Origin: Tribonema minus
Lineage: Eukaryota; Sar; Xanthophyceae; Tribonematales; Tribonemataceae
NCBI GenBank assembly: GCA_017506865.1
Contig: JAFCMP010000357.1
Span: 253,001-317,000, forward strand
DNA length: 64,000 nt
Reading direction: 5' to 3'
This document shows positions 13,001-24,410 of the stretch, piece by piece (position 1 is the stretch's first letter; every line of letters begins with the position of its first letter). Below the pieces are notes generated by a model that had not been told where the DNA came from, did no database searches, and was given only the letters and a program-made list of their open reading frames with translations. The translations under genes were made by a program, and so were the position numbers.

Positions 13001-14271
13001 TGCATGCAAGTCTGAGTCTTGTGAGTCTCAGCACCGTTGCATGCTGCGTGGCGACGTCTCTGCCGGCCTGCGGAACACCCAGTCCTGTTGCTGCCTTCGA
13101 GGATGAGCACTGTCAACTGCAGCTGACACTGCTGCCTGCTGCCCGCTGCTGCGCCAACTCTGCGGCCCACAGACGGGTCAGATACTGGGCGGCAACCCGC
13201 CCGAACAGGCGGCGCGGTACCAGATGATCATCTTCTTTCTCATCTGCGCGGCCTCCAGCATCGGCTTGCTAGGAGCAGTCGACCTGAGCATTGAGGTGAA
13301 TCACACACACTGACAACCTTCCGTAGCAGTAGCAATTGAGGTTGAGTGTCATATCACATTACTCATATGCATGCACGTGCGTCAGAACACTGTCATCATT
13401 GTGCTCAGAACACCATGCCCCGTGCTCGCTGTAGCATGGCCAATGATTTGGCCGTGCTGCCGTGATGTTCTTGCACAGTGTTTTACTTGTTGAAGTGCGT
13501 TTCTTGGCATGTCAATAGTAGGCCCTGTCACAGGTGCAGCAAGCACCTCAGCTCCAATGGGCTGTGCCAGAGGCTCACGCACCGCCCCCCCCTCTGCAAA
13601 CCACCGAGGCGTATGCTTTGCTAGAGTGCACGCGCCTGCATGCAACTGTACCTGCCTACCCCTTACGCTGCCTCCTGTTGAAACTGTTGTGCGCGGCACG
13701 TGTGCAGGCGCTGTTTGATTCGGAGCACAGGCTGTGCGTCACATCACGGCTCAGCAGACGCCCCGGCGGCAAAGAAGACATTCTCACGGCAGCGTTCAAC
13801 GGCCTTCGGGGCCTCGTGAAAGAGTGCTGGTCGAAAATGAGGGACCGCAGTACGCGAGAGTACGCGATTGTGCGCGGAGACAGGTGAGGTCACTCAAAAC
13901 GCATCAAACAACATCACACACTGCGTGACTGCAACTGCTGTGCTTTTGCACCATGAAGGGATGCATGCGTCCTCCTGTTCGCCATTGAGGCATGCATGTA
14001 CCTGGCATGAGTAGCAGTTTTGGTGGGTGAATGAGTCTGCTTTCCAACTAAAGTAGGAAGTATATGAATTACCTGGAAGCGCTGCCAATCCCACATGGCA
14101 GACGTGGCATATCAAGGTACCCTTGAAAAGCTCTGGCTCCTTCATCTGCACGTATCATACATGTCACATCACGTGAGCGTGCTGACCCCCCTGCACATGT
14201 ACTTCTGCTTTGTCACGACTCGGCTTTGCAGCTGGCGTACGAGCCCGGCTACTTCATCGGCAGTAGTCTGA
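10100..14271 (+). CDS. ALS3: UPF0014 (FetB/ALS3-STAR2) membrane subunit of the ABC transporter
   Basis: Exons 10100-10397, 10953-11125, 11704-11817, 12553-12651, 13173-13295 and 13708-13883 join in phase. A short last exon, 14232-14271, gives about 340 residues. Family landmarks are the ISW start of the first membrane helix, AREATARAKYVYKGLY, EPWWAPQYFITMAGMM and, across an intron, GLVSIPGMM / TGQILGG. At least six hydrophobic helices are seen. The hydrophilic tail encoded by exons 6-7 (from residue 270) extends beyond the usual family end. The 3' end is uncertain: in the matching phase exon 7 stops at 14271, while the other frame stays open to 14441. The intron after exon 4 starts with GC (GCAAGT), and exon 2's 3' end is tandemly duplicated. 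It acts as the permease partner of the upstream ATPase. Confidence 0.87.
11090..11300 (+). repeat. Tandem duplication of the ALS3 exon 2 end plus donor and intron
   Basis: A unit of about 98 bp (11090-11187) is repeated at 11188-11300. Each copy holds the codons for PWWA(P/S)QYFITMAGMM, a splice donor (GTGCGT in copy 1, GTGAGT in copy 2) and a TATGTATG-rich tail ending in TTGAAGTTG. Copy 2 has the stronger donor and an internal CAG that could serve as an acceptor. Confidence 0.85.
12652..13172 (+). other. GC-AG intron in the ALS3-like gene
   Basis: The codons before the intron end ATGATG and the intron begins GCAAGT. Joining here restores the invariant GMM/TGQ motif of UPF0014 in phase, so the GC donor is required. 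Confidence 0.85.
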
Positions 14272-15716
14272 ACGTGACCCCGGGCGGCCTGTCAGGCGGA
14301 GCACTGCTGCTGTGCATCCTGAGCCGTGCTGCTGGCGGTGCAGCTCTCAGCAGAGCATCAAGTCAACACAAACACACACACAGCGAGATCCACATCAACA
14401 ACATCAGCAGCACTCAAAGCAGCCATGAGTTAGGCACGTGATTGCCGTGAAAAGAGGCTCTGCTTTCTGCTTTCTAGGTGGGAGGGACGGTATGGCACAG
14501 AGAGTAGGCATGGTTGCGGGCTTTCTACCAGCAGCGCACAATGGCGTACACTGCGCCAAGCCACTGCAGACTTCAAACCAATGGCACCTCTCAAAGAGGT
14601 GCATGAATCACAATTACAAAAAAAGGTGTTTACAACGTGATGATCAGCTTTGTGCGCTATGCCGCTCTTGTTCAGCTACACTTGGACGGAGAATATTCTA
14701 CACTGTAGGCATGGCTGGGATTGTGTGTTGGTATGCCTGTTGCGTCGGCATTTGTGCGTCGGCAGAAACATTTATTTATAAGTATCTATAAAGCAGGCAA
14801 GCTACATACCCATTGCAACCGCCGCACTGTCCTGCCAGCACACTGAAACCGCTGAAGTACTCGAAGCTTTCATACACAGAACACACCTATGCTTCACCAC
14901 AAATCAGAATGTAAGCCTGTGCCTGAGGCTGTGAGACTACATACTTCAAAGCAGTACTTCAAGTATTAAGCAGATGGCTCTGCAATCTGATACCAGGTTG
15001 CTGCACTCAGATCACTCTCATGAACCGCGTCATGAACCGCCAGAAAAAACGTGCAGACCTGCATGATTACCCCACACAGAAGCACATGGCAAGCGACATT
15101 ACACAATGGCACCAACGCAACCAGAGAAGCCACACAAATCACACCATTGTCTGGTTCTGAAATACATTTGTGATGGTGTGTTTCCAAGATACCCATCCCT
15201 GGCCTAGCTACCATCCCCTGCTTCACGCCCTGTCTCGCTCTGACACCACATAAAAGTCACAGGTCACAGTGGCACCATTCGCGCCGGCTAACGGGACCAC
15301 CAACAAGGACCGCAGAATGAGCCGCCGCAGCTTGGAAAGTAGAGCATGTATGATGTCTAGAGCACAGACCCCCTCTGCTCCCCCTCCCTCCTCGTCGGCT
15401 GGCCCCGCTAGCATCGTATCCATATACCCCCCCCACCCCCCCTCTCCCCCCCCCCCAAAAGCCCTCAGAATCTCCCTGCCCTATGTTCTCTTTCAGCAAC
15501 TCCCGAGCTACACCCGCTCGCTCTAAAGGTGAGGCAGCAGCAACATGGTAGCTCGTTAGCCGCCTGCCCACCGATCCTCGCCTCCAAAGACAGCTGTCGC
15601 ATGCCTCCAAGTCCGTGCAAATGGCGCCGGGTGCTGCTGCCTCCGTCTCAAAAACCCTATTGTCGCTCCCAGCGTGGGCTGCACATCAGTCCTCAAGTGC
15701 AGTTTTTCTGCCAGCC
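14272..15716. other. Convergent intergenic region, ALS3-like gene / H+-pyrophosphatase gene
   Basis: It lies between two genes that end toward each other. A GC-rich block at 15240-15660 has open frames on both strands, including minus-strand 15423-15223 with a hydrophobic stretch LRSLLVVPLAGANG, and long C/G runs near 15427-15455. No family is recognisable and no confident exon chain can be built. Confidence 0.35.
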
Positions 15717-18700
15717 TCAGCTCTGGTATGTCACATTGAACAGGCCATGGCCGTCGTTGATGGCCATGAAGTATTCCGCGAACACCTGCACAGGCGTCAT
15801 CAACCACGGGCGCACAAATATTACCTCGGGCAGTAATGGTGACATCAGTATGTAGTCATGACTGCTGATTGAGGTGAATGATTCATGATACTGATTGTGA
15901 TCAGCCAAGATCACCCTACACGCCAAGCATGCGAGGTTTGCAATCTCATTAGCTTGTTGCAATGCCAGCTTGCCAACACCACCCTGCATGGTGCCACTGC
16001 AGAAAGCTACAGGATTCACTGGTTTGATTGAGGTGCGGTGCTGCAGCAAGCAGGCCTCATCTGCCAAATCAGCATGATACTTCACATCACAGCTGTGGTC
16101 ACAGTACACGTAAAAGTGTCGCACGAGGCGCCATCATGGTTTCAGCAAGCGGACACTCTAAGCATGTGACAAACCTCTCACACACGCACAATGCGTACAA
16201 CACGTCACACAAGTCGTTGTGTGGTTGTGCACTGCACTGCGCAAGGACAAGCGCAGACTTAAGCATACAGCATGTGCCGCTGAGCCCACCTCGGCAGGAT
16301 CGATTGACTTCTACGATGGAGCGTACTGTATATACCGCAAGAAAGAGGATGAGGCTTCCACATTGCAGCAGATGCTGTGTAGAAACAAAGAACGCGGAAC
16401 TATTTGCAGCTCATGTTGTACAGTGGAAGTTTCACATTTGTTTACAAACGCAAACGAAAACTGTTTTTTGTTCACAAGGTAGCACTGTAATAAAAGAACA
16501 CAGAACTGGTCTTTCTACAAAAATGACTGGCTTACCAGAGAAACGATGGCGCTCAGCTTCATGAGGATGTTGAGCGATGGCCCACTTGTGTCCTCTGCAG
16601 TCGCAAAGTTGTGAGAATAAGATGGAGTTAGCAACGGCAGGCAACAGTGAGTGCAGGCATTGATAGGTAATCTGCCCACATGGTTGATGTCTTGTGAGAA
16701 CAATGTCTGCGCAATATGTCATCAGGGCCTGCTCCATTTTACAGGCCACATGCCTTGAGGTAAGAAAAGTGGCACTGGAAAAAGCACTCTTGCGCAACCT
16801 GCCGCATCAATGACTCCACAGTGAAAATGACAAACTTTGCTGCAAGCCTACAATGTGCGTTCGTCGTGGATGCAGGCAACAAGAACAAACTTATGCGCGC
16901 TGCTTGCCACTTCAAGCACACGTTCACTTCAACTTCAATGAAGCAGGCAGTGCTTACTTCACTCTAAGCTCCCTGTCCAGATGGGGTGATATTATTTCAA
17001 ACTTCAGCTTGGTTTTGGTCGAGAGCACCTCAAGACTGAATGGTTGAAGGCAACTGACAAGTCAACTGCCGCACACGGCATGGCGCGATCAAAGTGTGTC
17101 GGTACGCAGCAGCACTGTATGACTATTCAGTTTTGCCATGAGTTTGTGCCCTGTGCCTCATGACACATAATAGCGTCAAAGCGAGGTCTTCCGTTCACAC
17201 AACACCAGCACACCTTACTAGCGTCTGCAATGCATTTCACAGCTTGAATCTGCAATGCATTTCACAGCTCGAAACGTGTACTCCGCCTCGAAGATGGTGT
17301 TAAGAGACTCTCATCCTTCTGTAAAGTCAATGCAGCGTTCAGAAAAGGACCCAAATGCTACTCCTAAGGCTTGGCTAAATGTGCTGAAGCCAGACCACAT
17401 ACTCAGTGGGTCTGCGACAGTGTCTCCGACCACCACCGTGCACTTCGCCTCATAGATAGTGTACCAGACATGGCAAAATGTGCTGCAGAGCAACGACGAT
17501 GAACCACTTACTCAGTGGGTCTCCGACAGTGTCTCCGACCACCGCCGCCTTGTGAATGTCGCTGCCCTTGCCGCGCAGCTCGCTCTCAGGGGTCGCCTTC
17601 TCCACATACTTCTTGGCATTGTCCCAAGCACCCCCCGTATTGGACATTGAGATGGCAACCTGTACATGGCGCAGACAACACAAGGACCAGCAGCATCGGT
17701 GTTATCATCATGAATGCGTATCCTGACCGAAAAGCGCACGACACAGCAGTGTCATATGTGACTTGCATTGCACAATGACCCTGTCTGCAAGAGGCAGAAG
17801 GCATAATGCTAGACATGCACAACGGAAAGTAAACGCTGGGAACCACAGCATTGATTCATTGCCACCACATGTGAGCGCACAGCACCAGCTGCGGTTTGCT
17901 AATGACAGGTGCTGCTACAGCATGCGCCTCCACAATTGGGCGATTGATACCCTCCCCCCCCCCATGATGCTCATAGCTCACGCTAAGATGCACTTGCTGG
18001 ACGAACACTTTGTGAAAGATGGGGCCTGCGGCAACTGTTTGTGCTTTGAGCCCAAAAGCTGCCTGTATGCAGCTCCTAAGCACCAATTCGTCATGCAGCG
18101 AGAACTGCATACGCCATGCGTCAGCAGTTTCAAGATAATGGAACCTCAGCACAGCACATCTTGTCACACACGGCTTCATCTCACACAAACACAGATCTGC
18201 AAGGCTGCTGAAACGTGCTCAAAACTTACGTAAGTTTCTTATCCTCAACAACCCACTTCAAATGCAACCCACTTCAACATGTCATCAATGACTAGACACA
18301 GTGCTCACCTGCACGCCAGATGCCATGCCGCCTGTGAGCAGCTCGCACACAGCGTAGACGCCACGTACCACATATACAGATCTGCACGGCTGCTGAAACG
18401 TGCTTACAACACAGGTGAAGTTTCTCAACTTCTACAAACCACTAAAACATCAGCAATGAGACTGCAGATGCATACCTGCACGCCAGAGGCCATGCCGCCC
18501 GTGAGCAGCCCGCACACAGCGTAGACGCCAAACAAAGTGCCGGCCACAAGAGGCGCCAGCATGACCAGCGCGCCGGGCGGCAGCATGTACTTGAGGGCCG
18601 CGCGAGTGGAGATGGCAATGCAGCGCTGTAGCACAAACGGCAGGGAATTGTGGGGTGCAGGATGCATGTCAGAAGTGCAGAGTTTTTCAGTCCCGCAGGA

Positions 18701-21700
18701 AGCCACTTCAGCAGGCTTGAGCATGACAAAAAAGTGGGGTATTATGAGTGAATGACTGCTTATTGTGGACTTTGCAGTTGCTCAGCAACAAGCGCAAACA
18801 ATAGAAGTAGTCTCAACCCAAGCGCTTGCATGCAAGCGCAATAAATAGTGCGTGGTTATGTAGTGACTGGTAGCGCAGCTTCCCATACTGTGTGTATGAC
18901 ACCTTGACCATGAGGTGCATACAATGTGCGGTGGCTGATGTGCACTTTGGCGCCAAAACTGGTGCACATAGTATGCATGCAACAGTTGAACTTTCCAAGA
19001 CGATTCACGTGCCTTGTACATGCTTGCCAAGTACATTCATGGAAGTATGCACAAGTATTTCATATTTTTGTCGGCTTAGGTGTCACGTTGGACATGTATT
19101 ATGAAAGCAGGTCAACAATGCGCTCTGCATTCGCACGCTGATACCACACTCCAGCGTGGGTGGTGACAAAGGTGACATGGACACAGATAACTACACCCAT
19201 CATAGCTTTCAGTGATCACCATCATTGCCCAAGTACAGATGTCACAACGCATACAATGTCTGTACATACATGCAAGGCTAAACACATACATCAATCATTC
19301 AAGTCAGGCTGCTTACCATACTTCCTCCAAGTTTTTCACTTCTACAGCCCGGCACTTCAACAGCTTATATAACTTCAACTTTTGCACTTCAACAGCCCAG
19401 TACTTCCATCAGTCGTATCACATCATCTAAATCATTATAATCACATCATCACCATCAACTGTAAACTTCAAGTATTACATACTCATGATACTTCAACAGT
19501 ACTGTACTTCAACACCAACCTGGTGTCCGGCCTCTCCGTGGTGTCCTCGTCCAGCAGGCACGGGTTGGCCTCAAACTGATGGATTGTCAAGTCAGCCATT
19601 TACCATACTTCAACTTTTGCAGTTCAACAGCTCAATTTACCAATCACTCAATTATCATCGCCATCACAGTACCAACTGTACACCAAGTATAACACTTCAA
19701 CTGTTGTACTTCAATACCGACCTGGTAGTCTGGCCTCTCCGTGGTGTCCTCGTCCAGCAGGCGCGGGTTGGCCTCAAACTGCTGCTGCACCTCCTGCACC
19801 ATCTCCATCGCAGCAGTGCCCACCGCCTTCATGGTCATGGCGCTGAACCAGTACGGCAGCATCGCTCCGATCAGCAGGAAGGAGAAGGTGAGGGGCTCCA
19901 GGATGTTCACGCCGTCCGTGATGCCGAGGCGAGTCACAAATGCGCCGTACAGGGCCTGCGGGAGAAGTGAGCAAGGGTGTGCATATGGTGTGAATTGGTG
20001 GCAAAGCGACATCTTTATGATGACGAAGATGAAATTCAATACAAGTCTACCTTCTGTTCCACTGGATATGGTTTTTGTAAATCAACATAAATTCTTTCAA
20101 AAACAAGCGAGTTGATGATGATGATCAACAGTGACGCTGTAATGTGTGAGACGAAATGTGTAGTGTGGATGGTCGCGACGCATGGACTGTGGAATTGTCG
20201 TGAACCCAGGCAGCAGTCGTACCCGGTAATCCTGGCAATCTCATTCGCAGCGCGTTCTGCAAATGCAAGGCAGATGCCGTTGCTGTCATTTGAAATTGCC
20301 GTAGAGGCGGGTGGCGCAGAACACATTATTATCACTGAAGGCAGATTCTTGTTATCAACCTCAACACTGCTGGACTTCAACATGTCATCAAACCAGCCGG
20401 CAAGCGCATCAAGACAAAAGACTACTGTTCTGCCGCCACCAGACACGCACCAGAGACACGAGTGCAGCCGAGCCGATGGCAAAGCCCTTGCCGACTGCCG
20501 CCGTGGTGTTCCCCGCAGCGTCCAGCGCGTCCGTCTTCTCACGCACAGAGGGCGCCAGCTGGCACATCTCCGCGATGCCGCCGGCGTTGTCGCACACAGG
20601 GCCGTAGGCGTCGATGGTGAGGCCCGTGGCGAGCGTGGACAGCATGCCGATGGCAGCGAGCGCCACGCCGTATGTCTCGCACATGCCAAAGGACGTGTAG
20701 ATGATGGCGGCGAGGACAAAAACGGGGATGATGACGGACTTGTAGCCGAGCGACAGGCCGTAGATGATGTTGGTGGCGGAGCCCGTCTTGCACGACAGCG
20801 CGACCTCGCGCACGGGCGCGTACGAGTGGCTCGTGTAGTACTCCGTGATGAGGCCGATGACGAGGCCGCCGACGGCGCCGCTGGACACGCACACGAACGC
20901 GCTGTAGGGGGTTGAAGTTACCACGCCGCTCACGCCGGAGATGACAAACTCCGCGGGCAGGAAGTGGTGCGCGATCATCCAGGTGACGGGGATGATGAGG
21001 ATGGTGGTGACGATCAGCTGGAGCTTGAGGGCGCTCTCGATGTCGGGCTCCGTGTGCACGGGGCGGATGTGCGTGGCCAGGAAGGAGGAGACGAGGCACA
21101 CGAGGATGCCCGCCGCGGAGACCTCCATGGGGAAGACCATGGCGCCCCTGGTTGCGCGCGCCAGAGAGTGGGCAAGTTGTGTGGATTAGTTGTGGTGGTG
21201 CACAAGTGTACTTGATAAAAAAGTGAGCACGTGCTTTGACGGTGGCAGTACCTGTTTGAAGTTCTGAAGCAGGCAGTGTTGTACGCACGAAGAAAGCTGT
21301 GCGTGACGCGCGGGCGACCTAGTACAAATACCGATCATCGTCCAAACAGTACGCACATTAAGATAAGGTCTAGCCCCCGGACGCAGAAAAACTGCCACAT
21401 CACAAACTTCTTCAAGCTGCAACTTCAAACTCAACACACATACGTACGAAGTCTAACCCCGGAAAGCTGTCACATACCAACCTCAACCTTTAACTTCAAA
21501 CTCACCAGCCGCCGGCGACCAGGTCAGGGCACGTGGCGGCGATGACTAGCGCGGCGCACGTGGACTCTGCGTACGAGCCAAACAGATCCGCGCCCATGCC
21601 TGCGACGTCACCGACGTTGTCGCCGACATTGTCCGCGATAGTGGCGGGGTTGCGCGGGTCGTCCTCCGGGATGCCGTGCACGACCTTGCCCACGAGGTCC

Positions 21701-21712
21701 GCGCCTACGTCC

Positions 21713-21745
<33 letters not shown>

Positions 21746-24410
21746 CCGAACATGGCGATGGAGGAGCCGCCGAGACCGTAGCCTGGTGGCGCGCGCAACG
21801 CGGGTTTGGATTAGAGTTTCGGTGCTGATGCGGGCGAGGTTTACGGGGAAATGCACACGATCACACTGTTGGTGGTCCCTTATGTGCTCCACATGGCAAT
21901 GGAGGAGCCGCCAAGACAGTAGCCTGGTGGCGCGCGCAGTGAGGGTTAGGGGTAGGGGGTCGGTGCTGATGTGGGTGAGGTGTAGCCTAGTGGCGCGTGC
22001 GATGAGGGTTAGGGTGGCGAAGGTTTCGATGCTGATGCGAGGGGGGTTTTGGTGACACATGCGGCTGCACAGCGATGGTGCTTCACCATGAATCTGGGCT
22101 GCTGCAGTTGCGCAAAGGTCTGCACCTCAATGACGATGCAGCGCTTGGGCACCTTAGTGACAGATGAGCTTTTGCGGTTAGGCCAAGTAGTATGATGCAA
22201 GCATTGCAAGCAGTAGATAAAATTCAGAGAGACCACATGCCATGCCATTGCCATGACTGCCAGGCGGCGGTGCAGAGATCTGCGCGATCAGTACGCGTGC
22301 AACTTCAAGTTCAACACACACAAAAAAGCCCCCCAGCGCACCTGAGATGCAGTCCATCATGATGTCCCACTGCGTCTCCGGGAAGTACTGCCTGTAGACG
22401 TAGAGCGCAATGTACAGTACGAGCACTGCCATGGAGGTCAGCGCAAAGCCCATCACGGCGCCGGCGCGGAACGCGCAGTTGAAGGCCGCCTTGTAGCCGC
22501 CCTGCTGCGCGCCGATGGTGGTGCGCACGTTGCTGTGCACTGCCACCTTCATGCCGATCCAGCCCGAGAGGATGGAGGTGAGGGCGCCGAGCACGAACGC
22601 GATGGTGGTGAACATGCCCTGCAGCCAGGAGCCCTGGCCAATGGAGATGAGGAAGAAGACTGCCGCACCGAAGACAATGATGAACACCAGGCAAATGGTG
22701 TACTGCGGAGCAAGCGGGGGGTGCGAGGGGGGGCGTAGATTTAGTTTATTGATTTACATACGATAAAATTATGAACACACATAAGGTTGCATGTGAGGGG
22801 ACATCAAGGCGCTGATTCTGAATGTGTGTCATCGATATCCTAATTAGATTGACAAGCATCGCGCATTTACAAAACCAAGGTTGATTGAAGGTGATTTTCA
22901 TTGAGCAGCATGAAGGGCAAGCATGGACATCATGAATCATTGACCACGTTGCAGCAGAGCAGGGGCACACAAACTTTAGTCATGGAAGCATCATGATGAG
23001 AAACGTCGCCGAGGCTAAATGAAAAAGCATTTCACTGAGCAGATATGATGCCTGTGCCATGCATGGCGGCAGTGCCCACGCTGCAAAATCGCGCGATGCG
23101 TGGTGACCATGCACACAATGCCTCACTGTAAATGCATGTAGATCCCGCCAGACAGCATGACCTTTGATGAATGCACCACAGCCATGCTCAACCACATCAT
23201 GTGCTTAGTACAAACGCGGTTGATATGATGGGTGTGTTGACATGATTGGCATGACGCAAAGCAGCTGATCCGATTACATTTTTTTGTGTGTCGGAAATCT
23301 TTTTGTATGTCGGAAAGTCAAAGTCATCTTCTGTCGTCCGCATTTACTGAAAGCAGATCGGGTTGACCTGAGTCAAGCTGGGACAATAAGCAGATTCCCA
23401 TTTCTATTGTGTCAGATCAGATGCAACTACCGGCATCAATGCAAAGCCATTAGCTATATCCCTGCAAGTGAAATTGTTGACAGCAATGCTTCGGCACTGT
23501 TATCGTCGGTATTTTTGACACTTGGAGCCATTAATTAATTGATGTCACATGGGTACGAGTGTTGTAGATGCACGCATTCTGTTGTCAATAATTTTCAAGG
23601 GCGCATTGATGATTGGAGAGCATCATGACATCAACATGTAATGGCGAGGCCTGCATACGCACCGAGTGATGCGTTTCACAAATTCAGTTGTAGCAGTGCA
23701 CATGATCATAAATTCCCACTGCAATGTAAGGAATGCAGGCGAAATATGTACAAATCTTCAGGAATGCCACTATAGCAAAGGCCACTAATTGCAAGACCAG
23801 ACAAAAGGGGCGAGGTGGTTGAATGATTGTTGCGAGTTTCAAAGAAGAAATGAAGAAAGACGGACAGCTCTGTTGCAAGCCACTGAATGCACAAGATGCA
23901 GTGACAAAAAATGAGCAACAGGCTGGCCTTACTGTGACAGCTGCAGCACGACGGTGGGCAGCAACCTTGCATGACGGTGACTACAAGCGCGCAGATCCAG
24001 GGTTGCAGCGAGGTTGCCAGCCCAGCATCGCACATGCCAACAAGACTGACCTCAGCATTCAGGAATGCGTCTGCGCCGTCCTTGATAGCCTGGTAAATCT
24101 CCCTGAGCTTCGCAGTCTGCACGCCATCGTTGCCAGACGTCAGTCCCCTCTCCTCCCCCGAAGACACGAGCTTGATGTTGTTGATCAGGACAAACTGCGA
24201 GGCAGCCCATACGAGGCCTATAGCCACCGAGCCAATGATGAGGCTCGTTGCATCGGTCTCAAGCCCCTGCAACACCATGAGATGGCAGGAGAGTACAGCA
24301 GTCACCCGAGCGTCAGCACACGATCTCACAAAGCGGGCCCTCAGTAGGAAGGCAACAGCAAATCCAGTCATCGCAGCCGTGGCAGCGGCCATCGGTGCCG
24401 CTAGTAACAT
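15717..24410 (-). CDS. V-type H+-translocating inorganic pyrophosphatase, K+-dependent type
   Basis: Minus-strand exons are 24410-24051 (possibly split by a 63-bp intron), 22702-22342, 21782-21506, 21147-20451, 19955-19722, 18625-18476, 17659-17512, 16594-16536 and 15785-15717. All junction phases match and the product is about 784 residues (763 if split). Pyrophosphate-binding motifs are plain: [38 protein letters not shown] and [25 protein letters not shown] carries Ala where K+-independent enzymes have Lys, so K+ dependence is predicted from family knowledge. The enzyme couples PPi hydrolysis to proton pumping, usually at the vacuole. The C-terminus reads [18 protein letters not shown]. 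Four exons are flanked by decayed tandem copies of their own edges. Upstream 5' exons cannot be excluded. Confidence 0.92.
17226..17271. repeat. Short direct repeat in a pyrophosphatase intron
   Basis: TCTGCAATGCATTTCACAGCT occurs twice (one base of flank differs), separated by a few bases, inside the intron between exons 8 and 9 of the pyrophosphatase gene. Confidence 0.7.
17376..17560 (-). repeat. Tandem copy of pyrophosphatase exon 8 3' end and donor
   Basis: The real exon 8 end encodes [12 protein letters not shown] before its GTAAGT donor at 17511. A copy at about 17399-17445 encodes [12 protein letters not shown] with a GTATGT donor. The flanking intron segments (AAATGTGCTG...) also match, so the unit of roughly 110 bp was duplicated as a block. 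Confidence 0.8.
18195..18525 (-). repeat. Tandem copy of pyrophosphatase exon 7 3' end and intron
   Basis: The exon 7 end ([18 protein letters not shown], donor at 18475) is copied at about 18309-18357 as [18 protein letters not shown] with its own GTGAGC donor. The adjacent intron piece beginning AGATCTGCA(A/C)GGCTGCTGAA is also present twice, at about 18195 and 18380. Confidence 0.85.
19320..19790 (-). repeat. Tandem copy of pyrophosphatase exon 6 3' end and intron
   Basis: Exon 6 ends [19 protein letters not shown] at 19722. A second version, [18 protein letters not shown], lies at about 19512-19575, followed by the same ACTTCAA-rich, ATCATCA-rich intron sequence. The unit is roughly 200 bp. 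Confidence 0.85.
21755..22025 (-). repeat. Tandem copies of pyrophosphatase exon 4 5' end and acceptor
   Basis: Here the duplicated edge is the acceptor side. The first 30 or so bases of exon 4 ([11 protein letters not shown]) and the preceding GCGCCACCAG acceptor recur at about 21892-21935, and the acceptor part recurs again at about 21978-22010, together with a GTGAGGGTTAGGG-like intron segment. Confidence 0.8.

Noticed and set aside
16219-16482. Plus-strand frame containing [19 protein letters not shown]
   Set aside because: It lies inside a pyrophosphatase intron, has no partner exons and no recognisable family.
20112-20915. A 267-codon plus-strand open frame, and similar frames opposite other exons (for example 53791-53195)
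   Set aside because: They are antisense shadows of GC-rich coding exons; composition is Arg/Ala/Gly-rich without any domain.
21935-22020. GGGTTAGGG-like strings resembling telomere repeats (also CCTTAACCCC near 51412)
   Set aside because: Only isolated imperfect units, explained by the tandem duplication of intron edges; not a telomere or interstitial array.
23706-24050. Continuation of the open frame past pyrophosphatase exon 1 ([10 protein letters not shown]...)
   Set aside because: The family sequence stops at DAFLNAE, followed by a GTCAGT donor, and resumes exactly at YTICLVF in the next exon.
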